Source: Flavilitoribacter nigricans DSM 23189 = NBRC 102662 (GTDB lineage: Bacteria; Bacteroidota; Bacteroidia; Chitinophagales; Saprospiraceae). Taken from it: 64,000 bases of DNA. Made by a program: the position numbers and the translations under genes. Below are positions 7,926-17,074 of this stretch, piece after piece. Every line of letters starts with the position of its first letter. The stretch's first letter is position 1. The stretch covers positions 1-64,000 of the forward strand of contig NZ_PDUD01000056.1 of assembly GCF_002646595.1 (NCBI RefSeq), written 5' to 3'. The notes under the pieces are model-generated. The model searched no databases. It worked only from the letters and a program-made list of their open reading frames with translations, and was not told the DNA's origin.

Positions 7926-10775
7926 TTACGGACGGATCACTTTGGGTTCTCCTTCCTCGTTCAACTTGACGATCTCGTAACCCAGTTCTTCCAACTGCTT
8001 AAGGTTGGAAGCTTCATCACCTACCACCAGGATGTACATTTTTTCGTAATCCAGGTATTTTTTGGCGAGGTTATCGATCTCCTTTTTAGAGATGGATTCG
8101 ATGATCTCGGTTTGCTTATCAACGAATGATTTGTCCAGATCGTAATGGATGATCCTTCTCAGGAAGCTGGCCTTTTGGCCGGGCGTTTCGTAGCTCCGGG
8201 CATCACGCTGACCAACGGCCTTACGCATAAATGCCAGTTCCTCTTCGCTAATTCCCTCTTTCTGGTACTCCTTGATTTCCTTCATAAATTCGTTAACCGC
8301 TCCGGCGGTAGCATCGGCTTTTACCCCGGCGGTGGCCACGTAGGCGATCGGATCTTCGGGATCGTCGAATGCGAAATAAGAGCGAGCTCCGTAGGTCCAG
8401 CCTTTATCTTCGCGCAGGTTCAGGTTGATCCGGCTGTTGAAAGCACCACCCAGCGGGAAGTTCATCAGGTAGGATTTGAAGTAATCTCCGGTCAGATCGT
8501 AATCCAGATCGGTCAGGTAACCGATACGGATCTGGGACTGTGGAGCATCTGTTTTATCCACCAGATACAACTTGGTTTTGTCGGCCTTTTTGGTCTTCGG
8601 CAATTCGGGGATCTCCACGTCTTTGCCTTCCCATGATTTCAGGAAATCGAGTTTGGGCATGATCTCATCTTTAGAAATATCACCAACGATCACCAGTTCC
8701 GCAACGGCCGGTGAATAGTACTCAGCGTAGAAGGCTTTTACATCGTCCAGGCTGATATTGTTGACGGTTTCTTCCTCACCGCTGCCCGGTACCGCGTAAA
8801 CGTGACCCTTACCGTAGAGCAGTTTCTGGAAGATCTGGCTGGCGGTAGCCGCCGGATCCTTCAGCTGGGCCTGGATACCTTCCAGTTGCTGTTTTTTCAG
8901 ACGTTCGAAATCATCTTCGTTGAAAGCCGGGTGCATGATGATCTCTTCGGCCAGTTCCAGCGTACGGTCCAGGTGTTTGACCAGGGTGGAAATGTACACG
9001 CTGGTGCTGGTCTGACCACTACCGACACTGATGCGGCTACCGATCTTTCTCAGTTCTTCCTGGATCTCTTCGGAAGTGAAGTTCTCCGTAGCTTCGTTCA
9101 TCAGACTTGCGGTCAGGGAAGCCACACCGGCCTTAGACAAGTCCTTGGCTTCGAGTTTGTGCCCGCCGTTCAGCGTCAGTTGCAGGGTGATAGTCGGGAT
9201 CTCGTCCGATTCCGTACCGATCACTTTGATACCGTTTTCGAATTTGTCTTCCCAGAAATCCGGAACTTTTACAACCGGATTGTCACCCAGTCCCGGACGG
9301 GCGCTGCGATCGAACTGGTCACCCTCCGGGCGCTTGTATTCCAGTCCGGAATAATCCGTAGTCGGATACTCGCTTTTGCCTTCGGTTGGGATCTCGTAGT
9401 TATCCGGTTGGGCCGGAGCGGTTTCTTCGTTCGGTACAACGCTGAGGACAACCGCCGGTTTCCCTTTGATGTATTTTTCGAATACCCGCATCACATCTTC
9501 CTTGGTGATATTCAGGTAGCGATCGAGGTCAAATTTGATGGCATCGGGATCACCGTAGAAAGTCTCGTAACTGGCCAGTTGGGAAACTTTACCGCTAACA
9601 CTGGACAAGCTGTTGATGGTACTGGCTTCCTGGTTGGCCTTGAACTTCTGGATATCATCATCCGTTACGCCATTCTTGGCAAATTCTTCGAGGATGTTAC
9701 GTACTTCTTTCTCGAAATCGGAAAGGGTCTGTCCGGGGAAAGGCAACACGAACATGCTGAACTCACCGGCCAGTTCACTCGCCGGGTGCGAAGCGGAAGC
9801 ACTGATAGCCTTTTGCGTTTGTACGAAGTTCTTGTACAGGTAAGAGCTTTTTCCGCTACCCAGGATCTCCGCCAGACAGTCCAGAGGGGCTTCGTCCGGG
9901 TGGAATCTCGGCACCGTCGGGTACGAGAAGATCACAGCCGGGAAACGGATCTTGTCATCCACGTAGGAAACGTAGCGATCGGATTCCAGTACGGGCGGCG
10001 TCAGCTTCAGGGGATCCACCTGCGGTCCGCTGGGGATCACACCGAAATATTTTTCTACCAGTTTCACTACTTCTTTCGGCTCTACGTCACCACCGATGGT
10101 CAGCGTAGCGTTGTTGGGGCCGTACCATCTCATGAAGAAACTTTTCAGGTCTTCCACATCTACCCGGTCCAGATCTTCCAGCTTACCGATAGTCAGCCAG
10201 GAATAAGGGTGACCGTAAGGGTACATGGCGGCAGCCTGCAGTTCGCGGTAGCGACCGTAGGGACGGTTATCGTAGTTCTGTCCTTTTTCGTTCTTCACCG
10301 TAGCGCGCTGCACTTCAAATTTCTCCTGGGTAACTGCATCCAGGAAAAAGCCCATCCGGTCGGATTCCAGCCAAAGTGCGGTTTCCAACTGGTTGGAGGG
10401 AAGCGTTTCAAAATAATTGGTGCGATCGCGGTTGGTGGTACCGTTCAGGGTACCGCCGGATTCGGTAACGATCTTGAAGTGTTCTTCGTCGGCAACGTTT
10501 TCGGAACCCTGGAACATCATGTGCTCAAAAAAGTGAGCAAAGCCTGACTTCTGGAGTTCTTCCCGAGCGGAGCCAACGTGGTAGGTAACGTCAACGTGGA
10601 CTATAGGATCAGAGTGATCTTCGTGGATGATCAGCGTAAGACCATTCTCCAGTTCGTACTTCTCGTACGGGATAACGATCTCATCACCCGTTTTTGTGAC
10701 CTTTTCGATCAGTTTGGTCTGACACCAAACGGAAGTCGAAACAAGGAGCGCAAATAATAAGAGCAAGTTTTTCAT
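7926..10775 (-). CDS. M16 zinc metallopeptidase (insulinase family, two-unit form)
   Basis: A 949-residue exported peptidase with two M16 repeats. Residues 1-19 are a signal peptide (ends VWCQ). The first unit carries the inverted zinc motif HFFEH: H81, E84 and H85, with the third ligand expected in the helix about 75 residues later (NEKGQNYDNRPYG region). The second unit, from about 500, lacks a zinc motif, as is normal for the inactive partner half that closes the chamber. Members degrade peptides in the periplasm and often handle substrates that fit inside the clam-shell cavity. It is convergent with the S9A gene. A roughly 260-bp upstream gap separates it from the divergent GH78 gene. Confidence 0.94.
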   Translation of the reverse strand: MKNLLLLFALLVSTSVWCQTKLIEKVTKTGDEIVIPYEKYELENGLTLIIHEDHSDPIVHVDVTYHVGSAREELQKSGFAHFFEHMMFQGSENVADEEHFKIVTESGGTLNGTTNRDRTNYFETLPSNQLETALWLESDRMGFFLDAVTQEKFEVQRATVKNEKGQNYDNRPYGRYRELQAAAMYPYGHPYSWLTIGKLEDLDRVDVEDLKSFFMRWYGPNNATLTIGGDVEPKEVVKLVEKYFGVIPSGPQVDPLKLTPPVLESDRYVSYVDDKIRFPAVIFSYPTVPRFHPDEAPLDCLAEILGSGKSSYLYKNFVQTQKAISASASHPASELAGEFSMFVLPFPGQTLSDFEKEVRNILEEFAKNGVTDDDIQKFKANQEASTINSLSSVSGKVSQLASYETFYGDPDAIKFDLDRYLNITKEDVMRVFEKYIKGKPAVVLSVVPNEETAPAQPDNYEIPTEGKSEYPTTDYSGLEYKRPEGDQFDRSARPGLGDNPVVKVPDFWEDKFENGIKVIGTESDEIPTITLQLTLNGGHKLEAKDLSKAGVASLTASLMNEATENFTSEEIQEELRKIGSRISVGSGQTSTSVYISTLVKHLDRTLELAEEIIMHPAFNEDDFERLKKQQLEGIQAQLKDPAATASQIFQKLLYGKGHVYAVPGSGEEETVNNISLDDVKAFYAEYYSPAVAELVIVGDISKDEIMPKLDFLKSWEGKDVEIPELPKTKKADKTKLYLVDKTDAPQSQIRIGYLTDLDYDLTGDYFKSYLMNFPLGGAFNSRINLNLREDKGWTYGARSYFAFDDPEDPIAYVATAGVKADATAGAVNEFMKEIKEYQKEGISEEELAFMRKAVGQRDARSYETPGQKASFLRRIIHYDLDKSFVDKQTEIIESISKKEIDNLAKKYLDYEKMYILVVGDEASNLKQLEELGYEIVKLNEEGEPKVIRP

Positions 10776-11034
10776 AATGAAATAATGAAGTGTTTTATTA
10801 AAAAAACCTAAATTCTAAAAGGAAAATTACTAAAGTTGTTAGAGATAAAACGAGAAAAATCGGAGATTATTTAGGATTTAATATTTTCCCGACAATACCT
10901 GCCTTTCGGCCAAAAAATAAGCCCGACTCATCTATGTTTTGTTCTTTTTGGTCGGTTTTTCTTGTTACTTTCATGCACCAAAACCGCAACAAAAAACCGC
11001 TTTAATGTTTGACCGGCGGTGATAGGAACCTGTT

Positions 11035-13956
11035 ATGAACAAGACGAAAACACGATCCCGGCTACCGGGAGACCATTTTATACCAGCTGTTTACCAAAAG
11101 ATCTTACTGCTCATTTGCCTGCTTGCTGCGGCCGTTCCCGACGGCCACGCCCAGACTGCCCGGCAGCCGGATACGGCCCGCATGGTCTGGGCGGCCGGCG
11201 AACCGGGCGAACGCCTGCAGGTCGCTTACTTTCGTACTTCTTTCGTCAGTGATGGCGAAGCCATCAGCGCCGAACTACACCTCTTTGCCGATAGTCGCTA
11301 CCATCTGCTGGTCAACGGGCAGTTTGTAAATTTCGGCCCAGCCCGATTCTATCCGGAGCACCCGGAATACGATACTTACGATCTTCGTCCGTATCTCCGT
11401 ACGGGAGAGAATGTAATTGCCGTAAAGGTGCTTTCCAACGGTACGGCCAATTTTCAGCTGCGCAACGGTCCGCCGGCATTCATTGCCTGGGGCCGTGTTG
11501 AGTGGCCAAACGGAACGCACCGCCTGGAAACACCCGGTAGCTGGCTGACCTACCGCAGCCGGGCTTACGATGCCTTTGCTCCACGTATGAATTTTGCCCT
11601 TGCCCCGATGGAAGTGTACGATGCCCGTGCCGACCGGGAGATCCGCGGCTGGGAATGGCCGGGATATACCGTAAGCCCGATTTGGCAACCGGCCGTACCG
11701 GTCGCCGATCCGCAATATTGGGGAGAGCTTACGCCCAGAAGTATCCCGCACCTCACTCAGGAAGAGACCCGGCCCTACCAGTTGCTGGGCGTGTATCCCT
11801 GGGCAACGGACGAGCAACTCTACGGGTTTCAGGTGCGTAAAAGGGACGAAAGTTGGGAACATTTTCGGGAATCCGTCCCCTTTCTTGGCTATACTTATGT
11901 CTATTCCCCGGAGGAACAGGATGTCGAAGTCGGCATCTGGTGGGGCGAGCACTATCTGAACGGCGAGGGACCGATCGAACAGACGGAGGCGGGACGGGAA
12001 CGACCGCACCGGCAACAGGCGATTTTCCACCTAAAAAAAGGCTGGAACTATTTGTTTGTCCGCCGCAATTCCTTTTTTGGTAAATGGGCGTTCCAACTGG
12101 CATTGCCCAGGGAAGCCGGGCTCCAGCTTTCCCCTGATCGAATACTGGACGATCCGGTATTTTTCCGAACTACACCTCCCTTTTACGGCGAAGCAGCCGA
12201 AACGGTTAAAGTCCTCGATCTGCGGCAAACTGATCTTCACCGGCTACTGGAATACCGATGGGAGGAACAAAGTAATAACAACGGTAATCCGGCCATCGAA
12301 ATGGCCTGGAGATACATCGAGCCGGAGCGGGCGCTGGAAATTCCGGACTGGCAGATCGATGAAATTGATATCCCGGCTCAGCAGGGAACCGCCTTGCTTT
12401 TCGATTTCCGCTACAAAAGACTGGGGCGTATCATTATTGAATATGATGCTCCCGCCGGTACCGTGCTGGACGTCGCTTTTACCGAAGACCTCGTCGCCGG
12501 CCAGGCCAACGTGATGAAGCGCAACGGACTTTATATGGTAAACCGGCATATTGCCGCCGGCGGCAGTGGCCGGATAGAGACCTTCCGCCCGTACGGACTG
12601 CGGTACCTACAGGTGAACGTACACGGGCATACCGGTCCGGTCCGGATCAAAAAAGTACGGGTGTTGCACCAGGTTTATCCATTTGAGCAGGTAGGCCGTT
12701 TCAACTGCTCGGATCCCTTACTCGATAAGATCTGGGAAATGGGCTGGCGGACGCTCCGGGTCTGTGCCGAGGACAGTTATACGGACACGCCCTACCGGGA
12801 GCGGGGCCTTTATGCCGGTGATATGTTGCCCCAGATGGCCGTCACACTGGCGGGTAGCGGCGACCTGCGCCTGGTGAGACGATCCATCGAATTGTTCCAG
12901 GATATGTACGCCGATCTGTTCTACGAGAATACGCCCAAACATCCGGATGAGATCGCTTTGCTGGAGGATTATCCCCTGCTTACCCTGGAAGCGCTGAGCT
13001 GGTATGTAGACCGGACCGGTGATCTGGAATTCGCCGAAAGACTGTTTCCCAACTACGAAAAGTTACTGAAGGATGCCCTCGACCGACGTGCCGAGAACGG
13101 ACTAGTACACAATGAACGGGTATTCATCGAATGGACACAGATCCAGAAATCGGATGTCACCAATACTGCCTACCAGTCGATACTGGCCCGGTCCTGTCGG
13201 CTGCTGGCACGCCTGGCTACCCAGCTCCGTCGTCTCGATAAAGCGACCTATTTCCAGACGGAATACGAAAATCTGAGCGAACAGATCCGGCAACACCTCT
13301 GGGACAAGGGTCGGGGCCTGTACACCGACGGCCTTCAGGCCGGAGCACCGATCGATCATTTCTACCCGATCTCATCGGTCTGGCCGTTCCACGCCGGGAT
13401 TACCACCGCGGAACAGGAAAAAACAATTTTCCCTTATATTGACCGGGAGTTAGAGGACATCGGTAGTGTCAGCCGGCGGAAAAAGATCACGCCTTACGGC
13501 TCATTCTACGTGCTGGGGGCTCTGTACAAAAAGGAAATGGCGGAAACGGCCGAAGCCTTTATCCGCAAGCACTGGGGAGAAATGGTCTACAAGGGGGATG
13601 ACACCACCTGGGAAAATTTCGACAATACGAGTTTCGGCACCCTGAGTCACGCCTGGAGCGCCGCTCCAACTTATTACCTGACTACCCAGATACTCGGTGT
13701 AGAACTGGGCTGGCCTACCCCAACCGATCCGGATCAGTTGTTGATCGCCCCGCAGTCCGCCACCGTCAACTGGGCGTCCGGCACCGTACCGCATCCCCGG
13801 GGTCCTATTGATATCAGCTGGGAAGTCCGCGGCAGTCATCTCTGGCTGGAATGCCAGGTGCCGGAGGGGATCAAATGGGCGGTAGCTCCCCGGGGCCGAC
13901 TGGCGGAACTGGAACTCTGGGTCAACGGCGAAAAGTACCTGAGATCCAATCACTAA
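11035..13956 (+). CDS. Alpha-L-rhamnosidase, GH78 family
   Basis: A 973-residue exported glycosidase expected to release terminal alpha-L-rhamnose from plant or algal glycans or glycosides. The start at 11035 gives a signal peptide ending in GHAQ at about residue 40. N-terminal beta-sandwich modules (about 50-380) precede the rhamnosidase core: FRPYGLRYLQV at about 521 and the catalytic block DTPYRERGLYAGD at 584-596, matching the family pattern with D584, E589 and D596 as key acids. A tyrosine replaces the usual tryptophan before the last GD. A helical barrel and a C-terminal beta domain follow. A possible -7 box (TACTTTC) is at 10966-10972. It is followed after 24 bp by a Tat-type sugar dehydrogenase gene, suggesting one operon. 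Confidence 0.88.
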   Translation: MNKTKTRSRLPGDHFIPAVYQKILLLICLLAAAVPDGHAQTARQPDTARMVWAAGEPGERLQVAYFRTSFVSDGEAISAELHLFADSRYHLLVNGQFVNFGPARFYPEHPEYDTYDLRPYLRTGENVIAVKVLSNGTANFQLRNGPPAFIAWGRVEWPNGTHRLETPGSWLTYRSRAYDAFAPRMNFALAPMEVYDARADREIRGWEWPGYTVSPIWQPAVPVADPQYWGELTPRSIPHLTQEETRPYQLLGVYPWATDEQLYGFQVRKRDESWEHFRESVPFLGYTYVYSPEEQDVEVGIWWGEHYLNGEGPIEQTEAGRERPHRQQAIFHLKKGWNYLFVRRNSFFGKWAFQLALPREAGLQLSPDRILDDPVFFRTTPPFYGEAAETVKVLDLRQTDLHRLLEYRWEEQSNNNGNPAIEMAWRYIEPERALEIPDWQIDEIDIPAQQGTALLFDFRYKRLGRIIIEYDAPAGTVLDVAFTEDLVAGQANVMKRNGLYMVNRHIAAGGSGRIETFRPYGLRYLQVNVHGHTGPVRIKKVRVLHQVYPFEQVGRFNCSDPLLDKIWEMGWRTLRVCAEDSYTDTPYRERGLYAGDMLPQMAVTLAGSGDLRLVRRSIELFQDMYADLFYENTPKHPDEIALLEDYPLLTLEALSWYVDRTGDLEFAERLFPNYEKLLKDALDRRAENGLVHNERVFIEWTQIQKSDVTNTAYQSILARSCRLLARLATQLRRLDKATYFQTEYENLSEQIRQHLWDKGRGLYTDGLQAGAPIDHFYPISSVWPFHAGITTAEQEKTIFPYIDRELEDIGSVSRRKKITPYGSFYVLGALYKKEMAETAEAFIRKHWGEMVYKGDDTTWENFDNTSFGTLSHAWSAAPTYYLTTQILGVELGWPTPTDPDQLLIAPQSATVNWASGTVPHPRGPIDISWEVRGSHLWLECQVPEGIKWAVAPRGRLAELELWVNGEKYLRSNH

Positions 13957-13980
13957 GAACATTCAACAAAACGAAAACAT

Positions 13981-15261
13981 ATGAAACGAAGAGAATTTGT
14001 CAAGAACACCGGGATCACCTTGTCCGCGCTCCCGCTCATGCCGGCCCTTTCCAAAGTAAAAAACTACAAGCTGGCCCTCATCGGCTGCGGCTGGTGGGGC
14101 AACAATATTCTGGGCGAAGCCATGGCCTACGGGGAGTGCAAGGTGGTAGGCCTCTGTGATGTGGACCAATCCGCACTGGACCGTACCAACGAACGGGTCA
14201 AAACCCTGAAAGGCGACAAACCGAAACTGTATAAAGATTTCCGCGAATTGCTCGCGACCGAAAAGCCGGAGATCGTCATCGTGGCCACGCCGGATCACTG
14301 GCACGCTCTGACCGCCATTGCTGCGATCAAACAGGGCGCGCATGTTTACGTGGAAAAACCGATCGGGCACACCATCGGAGAAGGTCAGGCCATTCTTAAA
14401 AACGCCCGGGACCACGGAAAAACCGTGCAGGTAGGTACGCACCGCCGGGTATCACCGCACAATATTTCGGGTCTGGAATTCCTGCGTTCCGGCAAAGTCG
14501 GCAAAGTGAGTCAGGTGAAGTGCTTCGTCAATTACGGCCAGGGGCCCGGCGAAGCCCAGCCGGATCAGGAGGCACCCGCAGGGCTGGATTGGGATATGTA
14601 CGTCGGACCCGCTGCGGAAACCGCCTACAATCCGAAGATCCACCCCCGGGGATTCCGGCAATTCCTCAATTTTGCCAACGGCACCATGGGCGACTGGGGG
14701 ATCCACTGGTTCGATCAGGTTCTGTGGTGGACGGAAGAACGCTTTCCCAAGCGGATCTTTTCTTCCGGCGATCGCTTCGTGAAACAGGATAATACCAACG
14801 CTCCGGATACCCAGCTGGCTACCTTTGAGTTCGAAGATTTTGTAATGAATTGGGAGAACCGTGCCTGCGCTCCCACCGGTTATCTCGATCATAATGTCGG
14901 GGCCATGTTCTACGGTACGGAAGGTACCTTCCATATGGGCTGGCAGGATGGCTGGACGTTCTATCCCCGCAATAAAAACGCCGAGGTCATTAATGTGAAG
15001 CCTCAGTTAAACGAACCGGACCAGCAGAATATCAAGGAATTGTGGGCAGACTTCCGAAAATCGATCGAAGACGGCACCCGACCGGTCTGTGATATTCTGC
15101 ACGGCCACCTGGCCACCAATATCAGCCTGTTGGGTATGATCTCCTACAAGCTCGGGCGGAGTATCGAGTGGGACGGAGATAAAGAGGTGATCCTGAACGA
15201 TCCGGAAGCCAACAAGCTGCTCACCCGAAAATACCGGGGTGAATGGGAATATCCGGTCTGA
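13981..15261 (+). CDS. Gfo/Idh/MocA-family oxidoreductase with Tat signal
   Basis: A 426-residue NAD(P)-dependent sugar dehydrogenase. The N-terminus MKRREFVKNTG with the following hydrophobic stretch is a twin-arginine signal, so the enzyme is folded with its cofactor before export. The Rossmann motif GCGWWGNN lies at about residues 35-42, and the family signature EKPIG at about 124-128 includes the lysine that helps catalysis. The C-terminal half is the alpha/beta domain of the family (GDWGIHWFDQVLWW). It lies 24 bp after the GH78 gene and 77 bp before the epimerase. The likely role is oxidation of a sugar released or exposed in the periplasm; the exact sugar is unknown. Confidence 0.92.
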   Translation: MKRREFVKNTGITLSALPLMPALSKVKNYKLALIGCGWWGNNILGEAMAYGECKVVGLCDVDQSALDRTNERVKTLKGDKPKLYKDFRELLATEKPEIVIVATPDHWHALTAIAAIKQGAHVYVEKPIGHTIGEGQAILKNARDHGKTVQVGTHRRVSPHNISGLEFLRSGKVGKVSQVKCFVNYGQGPGEAQPDQEAPAGLDWDMYVGPAAETAYNPKIHPRGFRQFLNFANGTMGDWGIHWFDQVLWWTEERFPKRIFSSGDRFVKQDNTNAPDTQLATFEFEDFVMNWENRACAPTGYLDHNVGAMFYGTEGTFHMGWQDGWTFYPRNKNAEVINVKPQLNEPDQQNIKELWADFRKSIEDGTRPVCDILHGHLATNISLLGMISYKLGRSIEWDGDKEVILNDPEANKLLTRKYRGEWEYPV

Positions 15262-15338
15262 TAATCGGAATCTGTATTAGGAATCTCCGGCTCCGGCCGA
15301 AAAGCCGACCATTGTCTTAAAACTTAAAACACTTGATC

Positions 15339-16262
15339 ATGCAAAGCAAACGTCGTCAATTTATTCAAACTTCCGGCTGGATCGCTGCCGGTGGTCTGCT
15401 GCTGCCCCACTGGGCCTGTAACATCCAGACCGCTACCGATAGTAGCGAAACGGAAGAGCAGAGCGAATCTATGGAGCCGACCACTCCCGATATAGCCCGT
15501 TTCGGTATTCAGCTCTATACCCTGCGGGATGTTTTCCCCCAGGACCCGAAAGGAGTACTGAAACAGATCGCCGATATGGGGTACACCCAGATCGAGGGTT
15601 ACGAAGGCGATCAGGGTATTTTCTGGGGCATGGGCCACACGGAATGGAAAAATTACCTGGACAGCCTGGGACTTACCATGGTATCCACCCACTGCAATAT
15701 CAACGAAAACTTTGCGGAGAAGGCAGCCCAAGCCGGAGAGATCGGCATGAAGTACCTGATCTCACCCTGGGAAGGCCCGCAGGAATCGATCGATGATTTT
15801 AAAAAGATCGCCGAGAAGTTCAACGAGAAAGGGGCCATCTGCAAAGAGAACGGCCTGCGTTTTGCCTACCACAACCACGGCTACTCCTTCAAAGAACTGG
15901 ACGGCCAGATGCCCCAGGACGTGATGATGGACAATACCGACCCCGCCACGGTAGATTACGAAATGGACATCTACTGGGTGGTCACCGGCGGAGCCGATCC
16001 GATCGCTTATCTCAATAAATACCCGGACCGCTGGCGCCTATGCCACGTCAAAGACCGGGAGAAAGGCATCGGAGCGGATGTACGGGACGCTTCAGTGGAT
16101 CTGGGCACCGGCCAGATCGATTTCCCGAAGATCCTGAAAGTAGCGGCGGAGAAAAAAATGGAATATTACATCGTAGAGCAGGAACGCTACGAGGATTCCA
16201 CCCCGATCGAGAGTGCCCGGGCGGATGCAGAATACATGAAGAATTTCAAATTCGCCTCCTAA
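15339..16262 (+). CDS. Sugar phosphate isomerase/epimerase-like TIM barrel, exported
   Basis: A 307-residue protein of the xylose-isomerase-like TIM-barrel (AP endonuclease 2) superfamily. I prefer the ATG at 15339 over a TTG two codons earlier. The N-terminus has KRRQF followed by a hydrophobic run ending in HWAC, so it may be a Tat substrate, a lipoprotein or both. Barrel motifs include FGIQLYTLR (near 55), YHNHGY (metal-binding strand), EMDIYWV and the C-terminal VEQERYE. These acidic and histidine residues normally bind a divalent metal. In operons with Gfo/Idh/MocA dehydrogenases such proteins act on 3-keto or isomerised sugars; that pairing is seen here, the reaction is inferred. Confidence 0.88.
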   Translation: MQSKRRQFIQTSGWIAAGGLLLPHWACNIQTATDSSETEEQSESMEPTTPDIARFGIQLYTLRDVFPQDPKGVLKQIADMGYTQIEGYEGDQGIFWGMGHTEWKNYLDSLGLTMVSTHCNINENFAEKAAQAGEIGMKYLISPWEGPQESIDDFKKIAEKFNEKGAICKENGLRFAYHNHGYSFKELDGQMPQDVMMDNTDPATVDYEMDIYWVVTGGADPIAYLNKYPDRWRLCHVKDREKGIGADVRDASVDLGTGQIDFPKILKVAAEKKMEYYIVEQERYEDSTPIESARADAEYMKNFKFAS

Positions 16263-16350
16263 TCCCTGACACCTCGCTCCTGCCCCCTCAAATCTCACAC
16301 CAAACGTCCAGACCGAGTTCCGTGTAATCTACTGGATACTTTTTTTCAAA

Positions 16351-16434
16351 ATGGGAGACTGGAAGACTAGGAGATGGGGAGACTTAGAGAACAAGCAAAT
16401 GCCCTTCTCCAAGTCTCCTGGTCACCCCGTCTCG
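16351..16434. repeat. Low-complexity GGAGACT/AGTCTCC repeat hairpin between convergent genes
   Basis: Units such as GGGAGACTGG and GGAGATGGGGAGACT face CTTCTCCAAGTCTCC. A 14-bp stem with one mismatch pairs 16378-16391 with 16405-16418 around a 13-base loop. It lies between the epimerase stop (plus) and a lipoprotein stop (minus), like the block at 232-640. Confidence 0.72.
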
Positions 16435-16460
16435 CTTATTTTGTCCAGTAGTAGGTCATG

Positions 16461-17021
16461 TCAATAAACCGCTCTCCGGATCGCCTCCTTTCTAAGAATG
16501 TCCGGCAACTCCCCGCGGTATCGGTGTAATTCCTGCACAAACAGCGTATCAACCTGGTCCGGATAATCCCGAAGGTCCATGATAAAATTGTCGTCACTCA
16601 TGCCGGAATGCAACTGGCCTTTTACAAAAGTAATTTGGTAAAAAAGCGCATTGTAGCGGCCGGCGGGAACCATCTGATCCCGCAGATTGAATGTATAGGT
16701 AGCGGTATCTCCCTTGTGGGTAGTACTCATCAACGGAATGGAAACGGTGAGAAACGGAGCTTTGCGCAAAGTATCACCGTTCTGGTTGACTAAAAACACC
16801 TCTTTTGCGGAGGAGGACAGGGCATTGAATCGGTAGATGTACCAGTAGGCTCGGGCGTAGAGGCTATCCCTGGAGCGGGAAACCCGAAAGGGTGGCAGCG
16901 ATAAGGTATCCGAAAGCTCCGGTGTCGGATGTTCTTTTCCTTTACCGGAGCTTTCGGGAGGATCACCGCAACTCCAACTACCCAAAATCAGGAGCACCAC
17001 AGGAAGTTGCGATATTTTCAT
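16461..17021 (-). CDS. Lipoprotein of unknown function
   Basis: A 186-residue protein not recognised as a named family. The start at 17021 gives a short lipoprotein signal ending in LGSWSC; the frame is open upstream but that extension overlaps the end of the preceding gene and lacks a signal. The mature part is beta-rich, with aromatic residues (YARAYWYIYRF, YNALFYQITF) and ends in a charged helix-like stretch (QELHRYRGELPDILRKE). It lies 53 bp after the T9SS protein at 17075-18889 on the same strand, so it may be an accessory or companion of that surface protein. No catalytic motif is visible. Confidence 0.72.
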   Translation of the reverse strand: MKISQLPVVLLILGSWSCGDPPESSGKGKEHPTPELSDTLSLPPFRVSRSRDSLYARAYWYIYRFNALSSSAKEVFLVNQNGDTLRKAPFLTVSIPLMSTTHKGDTATYTFNLRDQMVPAGRYNALFYQITFVKGQLHSGMSDDNFIMDLRDYPDQVDTLFVQELHRYRGELPDILRKEAIRRAVY

Positions 17022-17074
17022 GATAATCAGGTACCGTTCCCGCAATCCTGCATCTTCAGGATCCCGGTCGTTGA

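Noticed and set aside
8802-10547. 581-codon plus-strand frame
   Set aside because: It mirrors the M16 peptidase gene, whose HFFEH motif, signal peptide and length are all normal. The shadow frame has no signal or domain.
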